Shown here: positions 8,351 to 16,221 of the stretch, piece by piece
Position numbering within the stretch: the first letter of the stretch is position 1
Layout: every line of letters begins with the position of its first letter
Origin: Corallococcus interemptor
Lineage (GTDB): Bacteria; Myxococcota; Myxococcia; Myxococcales; Myxococcaceae
Direction: 5' to 3'
Assembly: GCF_003668875.1 (NCBI RefSeq)
Contig: NZ_RAWM01000047.1
Coordinates: 1-59,418, forward strand
DNA: 59,418 bases
Program-made: the position numbers and the translations under genes
Notes under the pieces: model-generated
Databases searched by the model: none
What the model saw: the letters and a program-made list of their open reading frames with translations, nothing else
What the model was told of the DNA's origin: nothing

Positions 8351-9781
8351 CTACCGCTTGAAGTGCTCCGCGACGACGCTCGCCACGGCGGCGGTCAGCT
8401 TCTTGCCCGTGGGGATGTGCAGGAACTCATTGGGCCCGTGCGCGTTGCTGCCCGGCCCCAGCAGGCCCGTGATGAGGAACTGCGCCTCCGGGAAGCGCTC
8501 GCCCAGCATGCCCATGAACGGGATGGTGCCGCCCTCGCCCATCGCCATCGCCGGCTTGCCGAAGCAGGACTTGGACGCGGACTCCACCGCCTTGGACAGC
8601 CAGCCCGCCAGCGGCGGCGCGTCCCAGCCCACCGACGCCTTGTCCCCGTCGAACGACACCTTCGCGCCGTACGGCGGGTCCTTCTCCAGCGTCTCCTTCA
8701 GCGCCTTCGCGGCCGCCTTGGGGTCCACGCGCGGCGGGATGCGCATGGACAGCTTCCACGTCGTGAAGGGGCGCAGCACGTTGCCCGCGCTCGCCAGCCC
8801 CGGCACGCCGTCCACGCCCGTCAGCGCCAGCGCCGGACGCCAGGTGCGGTTGAGCACCAGCTCCGTGCCGTCCGTCGTCACCGGGCGCGCGCCCTCCACC
8901 CAGGGGAACTTCGTGTGCAGGTCCTCGCCCAGGGTCTGCGCGGCGGCCTTCGCCTGCTGACGGCGGCCCTCCGGAATCTCCGTGTGCAGCTCCTTCACCT
9001 TGATGTGGCCCGTGGACTCGTCCTCCACGCGCGACAAGAGCTGCCGCATGATGCGCATGGAAGACGCCACCACGCCCGTCGCGTCGCCGGAGTGCACGCC
9101 CTCCGTGAGGATGTCCACGCGCAGGTTGCCGGCCACCATGCCGCGCAGGCTGGTGGTCATCCACAGCTGCTCGTAGTTCGCGCAGCCCGAGTCCAGGCAC
9201 ACCACCAGCGACGGCTTGCCGATGCGCGGCGCCAGCGCCTCGATGTACGCGGGCAGGTCGTAGCTGCCGCTCTCCTCGCACGCCTCGATGACGATGGCGC
9301 AGCGGGCGTGCGGCACGTTCTGCTCCTTGAGCAGCCGCAGCGCGGACAGCGACGCGAACGCGGAGTAGCCGTCATCCGCGCCGCCGCGGCCGAAGAGCTT
9401 GTCGCCCTCGCGCTTGGGCGTCCACGGCGTCAGGTCCTCGCGCCAGCCGGTCATCTCCGGCTGCTTGTCCAGGTGGCCGTACAAGAGCACGGTGTCGTCA
9501 CCGCGCGTGCCCGGCACCTCCATGTAGATGACCGGCGTGCGGTCCTTGCCGTCCGCCGTCTTCAGCCGCACCACCTCCACCGTCAGCCCGGGCAGGTGCT
9601 GGGCCTGCGCGCGGCACCAGTCCGCGATGAGCTGGACGGCCTGCTCCATGTGGCCGGACTTCACCCAGTCCGGGTCGAAGGCAGGCGACTTGTTGGGGAT
9701 GCGGATGTAGCGCTCCAGCGCCGGGAGGATTTCCTGCTCCCAGATGCGCTCGGACGAGGCGAGGGCTTGGTCGACGTTCAT
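8351..9781 (-). CDS. M20 family metallo-dipeptidase
   Basis: This 476-residue cytoplasmic zinc peptidase has the full M20 ligand set. The first histidine is in LYGHLDKQPE (about 101), the bridging Asp in RGGADDGYS (about 135), the general base and ligand in IEACEESGS (about 168), Asp in CLDSG (about 194) and the last His in NAHGPNEF (about 447). A lid or dimerisation domain lies between about 210 and 325. Architecture and length match carnosinase-like dipeptidases (M20 dipeptidase/CNDP group). No signal peptide is seen. The ATG at 9781 begins directly at MNVDQALASSERIWEQEIL. Confidence 0.9.
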   Translation of the reverse strand: MNVDQALASSERIWEQEILPALERYIRIPNKSPAFDPDWVKSGHMEQAVQLIADWCRAQAQHLPGLTVEVVRLKTADGKDRTPVIYMEVPGTRGDDTVLLYGHLDKQPEMTGWREDLTPWTPKREGDKLFGRGGADDGYSAFASLSALRLLKEQNVPHARCAIVIEACEESGSYDLPAYIEALAPRIGKPSLVVCLDSGCANYEQLWMTTSLRGMVAGNLRVDILTEGVHSGDATGVVASSMRIMRQLLSRVEDESTGHIKVKELHTEIPEGRRQQAKAAAQTLGEDLHTKFPWVEGARPVTTDGTELVLNRTWRPALALTGVDGVPGLASAGNVLRPFTTWKLSMRIPPRVDPKAAAKALKETLEKDPPYGAKVSFDGDKASVGWDAPPLAGWLSKAVESASKSCFGKPAMAMGEGGTIPFMGMLGERFPEAQFLITGLLGPGSNAHGPNEFLHIPTGKKLTAAVASVVAEHFKR

Positions 9782-9910
9782 GGCGGCGCCATGCTGCCCA
9801 GCCCGGCGCCCCCTGTCGATGGAAAGCCCCGTGCCGGGCCTCCCCGCCCGCCCGGCGCGCGGCCTGCCGTCCTGCGTCAGACCGCGCGCGAGCCCGTCTT
9901 CACGCGGGGT

Positions 9911-11158
9911 TCAGGGCTGGATTTCGCGGACACTCAGCCACTTGAAGTCCACGTCCGTCGCGTTGTCCCAGCGGAACACGGCGATGGGGCCGCCCCAGGT
10001 AATCGGCGCGGCCGGCACCGCGCCGCCGCAGTGCTGCGCATCGCCGCCCCACCTGCCCGCGTCGGTGGTGTCGTAGGCCTTCTTCCACGTCACCCGGTCC
10101 GCGTTCTCGTTGACGTAGAGCTCCAGCTTCACGGCCGTCTGGCCGCTGACGGTGACGTTGCGCATGACGGCCTTGAAGCCCACCCAGCGGCCCTTGAGCG
10201 CGGAGGTGGCGGTGACGTAGGGCGTCTGCTCGTAGGAGACGTGCCAGGTCTCCTTCTCCCAGCGGGCGCGGCCGTCGTAGTGCAGGCCGGCCTTGTAGCT
10301 GCTGCCCTCGCAGCCGGAGTGGTCGCCGTTGTGCTTCCCGCCGCGCGCGTACCACGCGAAGTTGTCCTTCACGTCCGCCACCGCGTTGACCTTCACGAAG
10401 CCGGTCATCTCGATGTTCTTCCAGTCGTTGGGCGCCTGCATGTAGCCGCGGCTGGCGAGCACGTCCCGGTCGTAGGTGGGAATCTTCCGGTCGTCGTAGC
10501 CCGTGGACGTGAAGACGCTCATCCGCACCTGCTTGTCCTTCATCTTCCAGGAGCCGTCGCTGTTGCGGGTAATCGTGTCCTGCGGGTCGAAGCGCGCGTC
10601 CGCGAGCGCGTTGTCCGCCAGCGTCCACGCCTCGCCCCCGGACTTCGAGGGGTAGAGCATGGTGACGCCGAAGCGGTCCTTGCCGGCCGTGGGCGTGGCG
10701 GCGGAGGTGATGGCGGCCCACTCCGCGATGCTGGCCCAGGTGTTGACGGAGTTGCCGTTGACGGTGACGCGCACGTAGCGGGCGTTGCGCGCGGTGAAGC
10801 CGTAGCGCTCGAGGTTCGCGGTGGTGCCGGACGACGTCGTGGACACGGCGGTGGACCAGGTGGTGCCGTCCGTGGACGTGGTCAGGACGAACGTGTTGGT
10901 CCGCTCGTCGCCCCGGTGCCAGGCGATGTCCACCGCGGACAGCGACCTCACGCTGCCCAGGTCGCCCCGGAGCCACTGCCCCACGCCGTCGCTGGACCAG
11001 CGCGTGGTGAGGTTGCCGTCGATGGTGGCGGACGGCGGGTTGCCGTCGTTCCCGCTGGCGGTGACGGCGGTGAAGCCCGACGCGGCGAGCGCCGGTGCGG
11101 CGGACCCGAGCAGCAGGAGCGCGCTCGCGAGGGTGAGCGATGGATGGGATTGGGACAC
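9911..11158 (-). CDS. Secreted F5/8-type C (discoidin-like) domain protein
   Basis: The GTG at 11158 was chosen because it follows AGGAGGAAG and directly begins a classical signal peptide (SLTLASALLLLGSAAPALAAS). The mature protein starts with an F5/8C/CBM32-like domain (about 30-155), recognisable from ATIDGNLTTRWSSDGVGQWLRGDLG and RYVRVTVNGNSVNTWASIAEW. The C-terminal half (about 165-415) is rich in beta-strand and aromatic residues and contains cysteines in HSGCEGSS and QHCGG. It resembles a jelly-roll fold of glycan-acting extracellular proteins, but I do not recognise catalytic residues. Likely role: binding or processing of extracellular polysaccharide. Confidence 0.75.
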   Translation of the reverse strand: MSQSHPSLTLASALLLLGSAAPALAASGFTAVTASGNDGNPPSATIDGNLTTRWSSDGVGQWLRGDLGSVRSLSAVDIAWHRGDERTNTFVLTTSTDGTTWSTAVSTTSSGTTANLERYGFTARNARYVRVTVNGNSVNTWASIAEWAAITSAATPTAGKDRFGVTMLYPSKSGGEAWTLADNALADARFDPQDTITRNSDGSWKMKDKQVRMSVFTSTGYDDRKIPTYDRDVLASRGYMQAPNDWKNIEMTGFVKVNAVADVKDNFAWYARGGKHNGDHSGCEGSSYKAGLHYDGRARWEKETWHVSYEQTPYVTATSALKGRWVGFKAVMRNVTVSGQTAVKLELYVNENADRVTWKKAYDTTDAGRWGGDAQHCGGAVPAAPITWGGPIAVFRWDNATDVDFKWLSVREIQP

Positions 11159-11241
11159 AGGTGCTTCCTCCTGGCGGCCGAGTACCGGCCCACCCCCGAG
11201 GGCATTCCTTGTCCGGGCGTGTTTCACGGACTGAAACAGCG

Positions 11242-11276
11242 GCGGCCCGCTCCCCTGCTTCCAGGAGACGGGCCGC
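11242..11276 (-). terminator. Hairpin after treZ
   Basis: GCGGCCCG-CTCC (11242-11253) pairs with GGAG-A-CGGGCCGC (11264-11276), a 12-bp stem with one bulge. It lies between the treZ stop and the next minus-strand gene and is followed on that strand by CTGTTTC. Confidence 0.5.
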
Positions 11277-11307
11277 GCGTGAAACCGTGTCTGCCTTTGC
11301 GTGCGGG

Positions 11308-13155
11308 CTACTCGCGCAGCTTCACCACCGCCGCGGACGGGCCATCCAGGTGCAGGACGTTACCGGTGAGCGGAGACGCCGCCACGGTGCCGCCATAGCG
11401 CGGGTTCTCACTCCACATGACGATGCCCGCGCTCGCGCGCGGGTTCAGCGTGTGCATCAGCGAGCCCTTCAGGTTCACGACGATGAGCAGCGTGTCCCCT
11501 TCCGCCCGGCGCTCCAGCACGAACGCGTCCGGCCCCAGCGCTCGCGCGTCGTGCGTGCCCTGACGGCTGGTGAGCACGGGCTCCGTGGCGCGCAGGCGCA
11601 GCAGCTCCTTGTAGAGCGTGTGCACGCCCGCGGCCTCCGCGTTGTCCAGCTCGCCCCAGTCCAGCGTGGAGCGCGTGAAGGTGTCGCGGGCCTGCGGGTC
11701 CGGCACCTCCTCGCCCTTGAAGCGGGAGAAGCCGGCGAACTCCTTGCGGCGCCCTTCCGTGACGAGCTTGCCCAGCTCCGCGTTGTGGTCCGTGAAGTAG
11801 AGGAACGGCGTGCGCGCGTTCCACTCCTGGCCCATGAAGAGCAACGGCGTGAAGGGCGACATCAGCAGCAGCGTGCTCATGGCGCGGTAGGCGGCCGGAG
11901 ACACGTCCTCCGACAGGCGGTTGCCGAAGGGCCGGTTGCCCACCTGGTCATGGTTCTGGATGCAGTGCACGAAGTGCCACGGCCCCAGCCCCTTCGGGTC
12001 CGTGCCTCGCGCGTGGCCCAGGTTCCTGGACTTCTGGCCCGTGTAGAACCAGCCCTGGCGCAGCGTCGCGGCCAGGTCCTCCGCGCTGCCCGTGTAGTCC
12101 TGGTAGTAGCCCTCGTGGTCCCCCGCGAAGGCGCGCCGCAGCTGGTGATGCAGGTCATCCGCCCAGACGCCGTCCAGGCCGTAGCCGCCTTCGGACGCGG
12201 GCGTGACGAGCTTGCGCTCGTTGCGCTCGTCCTCGGCGATGACGACGACGCGGCGGCCGGAAGCGGAGGCGGCGTGGGCGCGCTCGACGATTTCCGCGAG
12301 CAGGTGCGGCTGGCCGTCGTCCACGATGGCGTGCGCCGCGTCCAGGCGCAGGCCGTCCGCGTGGTAGTCGCGGATCCACATCTCCACGTTGGAGAGCACC
12401 AGCGAGCGCACGAAGCGGCTGCCCTCGCTGTCGTAGTTCACCGCGTCGCCCCAGGGCGTGTGGTGCTTGCCGGTGAAGTAGTGCGGCGAGTACGCGCGCA
12501 GGTAGTTCCCGTCCGGACCGAAGTGGTTGTAGACGGCGTCGATGAGCACCGCGATGCCGTGCGCGTGCGCCGCGTCGATGAGCCTGCGCAGGCCCCTGGG
12601 CCCACCGTACGTGGCCTGCGGCGCGAAGAGGTCCACGCCGTCGTAGCCCCAGTTGCGCGCGCCCGGGAAGCTGGCCACCGGCAACAGCTCCAGCGTGTTG
12701 ACGCCCAATTCGCGCAGGTGGGCCAGCTTCGGGATGAAGGCCTCGAAGGTGCCCTCCGGCGTGGCGGTGCCCACGTGCACCTCGTAGATGACCAGCGCCT
12801 GCGGATCCGGCCCCTTCCAGTGCGAGTCCGTCCAGCCATGGTCGGAGCCCACCACTTCGGACGGGCCGTGCACGCCCTGGGGCTGCGAGCGGGACCACGG
12901 ATCCGGGAACGGGTCGCCGCCGTCCACGCTGAGCTTGTAGCGCGTGCCCTCCGCCAGGTCCGGCAGCGCGCCGCCGAAGCAGCCATCCGCTTCCGGCGTG
13001 AGCGGCACCTTGCGCAGGACGCGGTCCTCCGCGTCGTAGAGGACGACGTCCACGCCCTTGTGGCCGGGCGCCCAGACGCGCCAGCGCACCGAGGAACCCT
13101 CTGCCCACGCACCCAGCCGGGGCGCTTGAGACCGTGCTTCAGTCGATTGAGCCAT
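11308..13155 (-). CDS. treZ: Malto-oligosyltrehalose trehalohydrolase
   Basis: This 615-residue GH13 enzyme cleaves trehalose from the end of maltooligosyl-trehalose. An N-terminal E-set/CBM48 domain (about 15-100, SVRWRVWAPGHKGVDVVLYD) precedes the barrel. YEVHVGTATPEGTFEAFIPKL is the TreZ-type entry. The nucleophile Asp lies in GLRLDAAHAI (about 272), the acid/base Glu in IAEDERNE (about 307) and the third Asp in IQNHDQVGNR (about 403). The length is normal. Its usual partner treY is not in the window, though a GH77 enzyme lies about 20 kb away, so glycogen and trehalose genes are dispersed here. Confidence 0.93.
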   Translation of the reverse strand: MAQSTEARSQAPRLGAWAEGSSVRWRVWAPGHKGVDVVLYDAEDRVLRKVPLTPEADGCFGGALPDLAEGTRYKLSVDGGDPFPDPWSRSQPQGVHGPSEVVGSDHGWTDSHWKGPDPQALVIYEVHVGTATPEGTFEAFIPKLAHLRELGVNTLELLPVASFPGARNWGYDGVDLFAPQATYGGPRGLRRLIDAAHAHGIAVLIDAVYNHFGPDGNYLRAYSPHYFTGKHHTPWGDAVNYDSEGSRFVRSLVLSNVEMWIRDYHADGLRLDAAHAIVDDGQPHLLAEIVERAHAASASGRRVVVIAEDERNERKLVTPASEGGYGLDGVWADDLHHQLRRAFAGDHEGYYQDYTGSAEDLAATLRQGWFYTGQKSRNLGHARGTDPKGLGPWHFVHCIQNHDQVGNRPFGNRLSEDVSPAAYRAMSTLLLMSPFTPLLFMGQEWNARTPFLYFTDHNAELGKLVTEGRRKEFAGFSRFKGEEVPDPQARDTFTRSTLDWGELDNAEAAGVHTLYKELLRLRATEPVLTSRQGTHDARALGPDAFVLERRAEGDTLLIVVNLKGSLMHTLNPRASAGIVMWSENPRYGGTVAASPLTGNVLHLDGPSAAVVKLRE

Positions 13156-13379
13156 GTCGGGTCCCTGTTAATGCGCGCGCGCCGAGCCTGGGAGCACCCC
13201 TTGCCCCCAAGGCCCACCGCTGTTCACGGGCCGACCTCTCGGGGGCTATGAGTGCGGACCGGCGGACGGAGGGGCGCACGCCCTCCGCTCCAGGGGATGG
13301 CAGGGGGATGGCTTGTGGCGCCCGGGCCCGTCCCGGATGATGGGCAGCGCCGAGCCCGCCCCTCCTGGAGCCCACCGCG

Positions 13380-14531
13380 ATGTCTCCCCGTTCCGGCGTC
13401 GAAATGCCCTCCGCCTTCCCCGAAGGCCCGCCCGTCCAGGAGCGCGTGGCCGCGCTGGAGGTGCTGTCGCCCCAGGAGATTGACGCGCGCCTGGGAGACC
13501 TGGGCTACCGGGGCCAGTCCGAGGCCCGCCGCGCGGCCTCCGTGCTGGCCTACCGGCACCTGCGCCGCATCCGCCGGCTGTATCTGGAAGGGCTGGAGCC
13601 CGAACCCGGCACCCGCGAGAACGCCCTCTTCCTGGGCCCCACCGGCTCCGGCAAGACGTTCCTCGTGGAGCTGATGTTCCGCGAAATCCTGGGCGTGCCC
13701 ACCGTGCTCGCGGACGCCACCCAGTTCTCCGAAACGGGCTACGTGGGCGACGACGTCAGCACCCTGCTCTCCCGCCTGTACGAGGCCGCCGAGCGCGACG
13801 CGGCCTGGGCCGCCTGCGGCGTCATCTGCATGGACGAGTTCGACAAGCTCGCCACCAGCCGCTCCGACAGCCGCTTCTCCGGCCAGCAGACCACCAAGGA
13901 CGTGAGCGGCTTCGGCGTGCAGCGAAGCCTGCTGCACCTGCTCTCCGCGGCGCAGGCCACGTTCCCGCCGGACTTCGGCTTCACCAGCCGCATCCGCGCC
14001 GAGTCCCTGGACATGGGCTGCATCACCTTCATCGCCTGCGGTGCGTTCAGCGGCTTCCGGGGCACGGCGGAGACCATGGCCCACGTGGAGCGCGTGGGCT
14101 TTGGCCGCGAGCCCGGCAAGGGCGGCCAGAAGGACCTGGAGTCCATCGCCACGCGCATCACGGAAGAGCACCTGGAGAACACCACCGCGTTCGCGCGCTA
14201 CGGCTTCATCCCGGAGCTGATTGGCCGCTTCAACCGGCTGGTGTCCTTCAGCCCGCTGGACGCGGCCACGCTGGGGGACATCCTCCAGGACAACGTGCTG
14301 CGCACCTGGGAGCGCGAGTTCGCCCACGAAGGACTCCAGCTCACCGTGGAGCCCGCCGTGCGTGAGTGGATTGTCGCGCGCGCCCTCAAGCGCGAGACGG
14401 GCGCCCGCGGCCTGCGCACCGCCCTGGCCCCCGTGCTGGAACAGGCCGCGTACGAGCACTTCGGCCATGGGAAGGCCGCCACGGTACGCCTGGTGCTGAA
14501 GGACGACGCCGTGCATGCCGTGCGCGACTGA
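13380..14531 (+). CDS. ClpX-like AAA+ ATPase lacking the zinc-binding domain
   Basis: This 383-residue AAA+ protein has the ClpX core. Walker A is GPTGSGKT (about 86), the pore loop GYVGDDV (about 119), Walker B VICMDEFDKLA (about 150), the DVSGFGVQRSLLHLL helix matches the ClpX DVSGEGVQQALL element, PELIGRFNRLVSF is present, and the sensor-2 RETGARGLRT is near the end. The first 60 residues lack the four-Cys ClpX zinc domain, so adaptor and substrate choice must differ. VGFG near 239 sits where ClpX has its IGF ClpP-docking loop, so a protease partner remains possible. No clpP is adjacent. It reads divergently from treZ and is a paralogue, not the housekeeping clpX. Confidence 0.85.
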   Translation: MSPRSGVEMPSAFPEGPPVQERVAALEVLSPQEIDARLGDLGYRGQSEARRAASVLAYRHLRRIRRLYLEGLEPEPGTRENALFLGPTGSGKTFLVELMFREILGVPTVLADATQFSETGYVGDDVSTLLSRLYEAAERDAAWAACGVICMDEFDKLATSRSDSRFSGQQTTKDVSGFGVQRSLLHLLSAAQATFPPDFGFTSRIRAESLDMGCITFIACGAFSGFRGTAETMAHVERVGFGREPGKGGQKDLESIATRITEEHLENTTAFARYGFIPELIGRFNRLVSFSPLDAATLGDILQDNVLRTWEREFAHEGLQLTVEPAVREWIVARALKRETGARGLRTALAPVLEQAAYEHFGHGKAATVRLVLKDDAVHAVRD

Positions 14532-14652
14532 GAGCAGCCGACGTACCGGGGCCCGGTCCGCGGGGCCCCCGGAGCATCGTTCAGCCGGGCCCGTCCTTCA
14601 CCCGCGAGTCAGACGCCTTACGGTTGAGGCACACAACGCGCGGAGGCGGCCC

Positions 14653-15030
14653 ATGGCACACATCAACCAGCAGATTCCCCGGGAGGAGTGGGCAAGCTAC
14701 CTCTCCGGCATCAGCAGGCAGGACGCCACCCGGTGGGTGCGCGTGGAGTCCATCGACGCGGAGACCGGCGACCAGCCCCTGGCGGACCGCCTGCCCCTGG
14801 TGGACATCACCCTGGAGACCAAGGGCAGCGACTCCGGCGCGGTGCAGATCATCGTGGGCCGCGAGAACGAGCGCATCACCCACCGCATCCTCGAACCGGA
14901 CCACCTCTACGCGGAGCTGGACTCGCAGACGGGGGAGCTGGAGTGCCTGGAGATTGGCGAGCGCGGCGGCAAGACGCTCGTCTTCTTCGAGCGCCCCTCG
15001 GAGGCCGAGGAGATCTCCGCCCGCTTCTGA
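14653..15030 (+). CDS. DUF5335-like protein
   Basis: This 125-residue acidic soluble protein begins MAHINQQIPREEWASYLSGI, followed by a beta-rich body with RLPLVDITLETKGSD and GELECLEIGERGGKTLVFF. The order (IPREEW-SY near the start, paired strands, then LE-x-E and a closing F-x-x-P) resembles DUF5335 proteins, which have no known function. The ATG at 14653 follows GGAGGCGG. It lies 121 bases after the ClpX-like gene on the same strand and converges with the protease lipoprotein. Confidence 0.65.
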   Translation: MAHINQQIPREEWASYLSGISRQDATRWVRVESIDAETGDQPLADRLPLVDITLETKGSDSGAVQIIVGRENERITHRILEPDHLYAELDSQTGELECLEIGERGGKTLVFFERPSEAEEISARF

Positions 15031-15040
15031 AAAACGGCGC

Positions 15041-15092
15041 GGGGCCGACGGGCGCGTCGAAGAAGACGCTCCCACCGGCCCCAGGCCCTTCA
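15041..15092. terminator. Composite hairpin between convergent genes
   Basis: GGGGCCG (15041-15047) pairs with CGGCCCC (15086-15092), enclosing an inner stem GGGCGCGTC / GACGCTCCC with one mismatch and the loop GAAGAA. It sits between the converging DUF5335 and protease genes and could stop transcription from both sides. Confidence 0.5.
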
Positions 15093-15116
15093 AGCAAGCC
15101 GTGACGGCTCAGCTCA

Positions 15117-15932
15117 TCACGGGTACAGCGCGCGGGCGCCCTGCTTGTCCAGGGTGGTCAGCACGAGGTCGCCCGTCTGGGTGCCGTTGCACTGCGGGTA
15201 GTGCATGACCGAGGCGCGGTCGTAGGTGGAGGTCAGCGCACGCCACTGGCTGTCCTCGTAGCAGCCGCTCGCGGTGGAGCGGGTGTGCTCGTGACGGAAG
15301 CCCAGCGTGTGGCCCAGCTCGTGACGCAGGATGCCCGTCAGCGTCCAGGGCGACAGGTTGCCGAAGGCGCTGCTGTCCACCAGGACGTTGCGGCCGGAGC
15401 GGCTGGAGTTGGGGAAGAACGCGCGCGCCACGTAGGACTGGCCCGACACCGGACGGATGTCGAACAGCACGCCCGACTGGGACGCGGTGCAGGACGCGTC
15501 GTACTGGGACAGGTAGGTGAAGTTGACGTTCGCCGTGGCCTCCCAGGCCGCCGTCGCGCTCGCCATCGCGTTCACCATCTTCGTCTTGTTGGTGCCGAAG
15601 TTGTTGCTGATGCAGTACGTGAGGTTCAGCTTCTGGGTGCTGCTCCACTTGATGTCGCCGCCGATGTAGTACACGGCCAGGCCGTCCTGCTGCTGGCCCA
15701 GCTGCGCCTCGACGACGTTGCGGAAGTAGGCCTCCAGCTCCTCCTCGGACTCCAGCGCCTCGTCACCGTTGACGATGTACTTTCCGCCCTCCCACGGCTC
15801 ACGGTAGGCGCTCGCCTTGAACTCCTCCCACGTGGGCTTGACCTCGCGCTCCTGCGCGGACTCGGGACCACCGCACGCGCCGAGCAGCATCGAGACACCG
15901 GCCAGCATCGCAACAGAGCGGAACTTGAGCAT
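15117..15932 (-). CDS. Secreted zinc metalloprotease lipoprotein (M57/M12-like)
   Basis: This 271-residue protein has a lipoprotein signal (MLKFRSVAMLAGVSMLLGAC, lipobox LGAC at about residue 20). The metzincin signature HELGHTLGFRHEH lies near residues 204-216, with MHYPQC downstream as a candidate Met-turn. This gives zinc ligands H-x3-H-x5-H and the catalytic Glu. A propeptide-like acidic segment (about 25-85) precedes the catalytic part. The family resembles the HEIGH/M57 proteases common in myxobacteria. It is probably an envelope-anchored or secreted endopeptidase. A 17-base inverted repeat lies about 180 bases upstream of its start. Confidence 0.85.
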   Translation of the reverse strand: MLKFRSVAMLAGVSMLLGACGGPESAQEREVKPTWEEFKASAYREPWEGGKYIVNGDEALESEEELEAYFRNVVEAQLGQQQDGLAVYYIGGDIKWSSTQKLNLTYCISNNFGTNKTKMVNAMASATAAWEATANVNFTYLSQYDASCTASQSGVLFDIRPVSGQSYVARAFFPNSSRSGRNVLVDSSAFGNLSPWTLTGILRHELGHTLGFRHEHTRSTASGCYEDSQWRALTSTYDRASVMHYPQCNGTQTGDLVLTTLDKQGARALYP

Positions 15933-16108
15933 TGGGGGACTCTTCCTGGGTGCTTCGAGGGATGCGCTACCACCGCCTGGCCTTCCCGCCAGCCGCGGCC
16001 GCGCGCCGGGGCAGTGAGCAACTGCCGGGCCAACGCCCCCTCCCAGGAGAAAAACGGGAAACGCGAGGATAGCTGGAGCAGCTTCGCACCAGCCCCGCCC
16101 CCGTCAAC

Positions 16109-16125
16109 CGTCACTTAACGTGACG
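16109..16125. promoter_or_regulatory. CGTCAC-N5-GTGACG inverted repeat
   Basis: There are perfect 6-base arms around TTAAC in the 289-base spacer upstream of the protease lipoprotein gene (start 15932) and downstream of the metallo-beta-lactamase-fold gene's stop. This region is notably more AT-rich than its surroundings. The arrangement resembles an operator for a dimeric regulator. No regulator can be assigned. Confidence 0.35.
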
Positions 16126-16172
16126 TTTACAATCCCAACCCCCCTGAATGATTTATGTTTTCCCGGGGGCCT

Positions 16173-16199
16173 CCCGCTGTCCGAGGAATGGACAGCGGG
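16173..16199 (-). terminator. Hairpin after MBL-fold gene
   Basis: CCCGCTGTCC (16173-16182) and GGACAGCGGG (16190-16199) form a perfect 10-bp stem with a 7-base loop, 22 bases past the stop of the minus-strand MBL-fold gene. Confidence 0.55.
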
Positions 16200-16221
16200 G
16201 TGTCCTGACTTCAGTCAGTTT

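Noticed and set aside
7925-11398. An 1157-codon plus-strand frame
   Set aside because: It is antisense to the VOC, M20 and F5/8C genes, whose motifs and ribosome sites are clear. Its composition is typical of a shadow frame.
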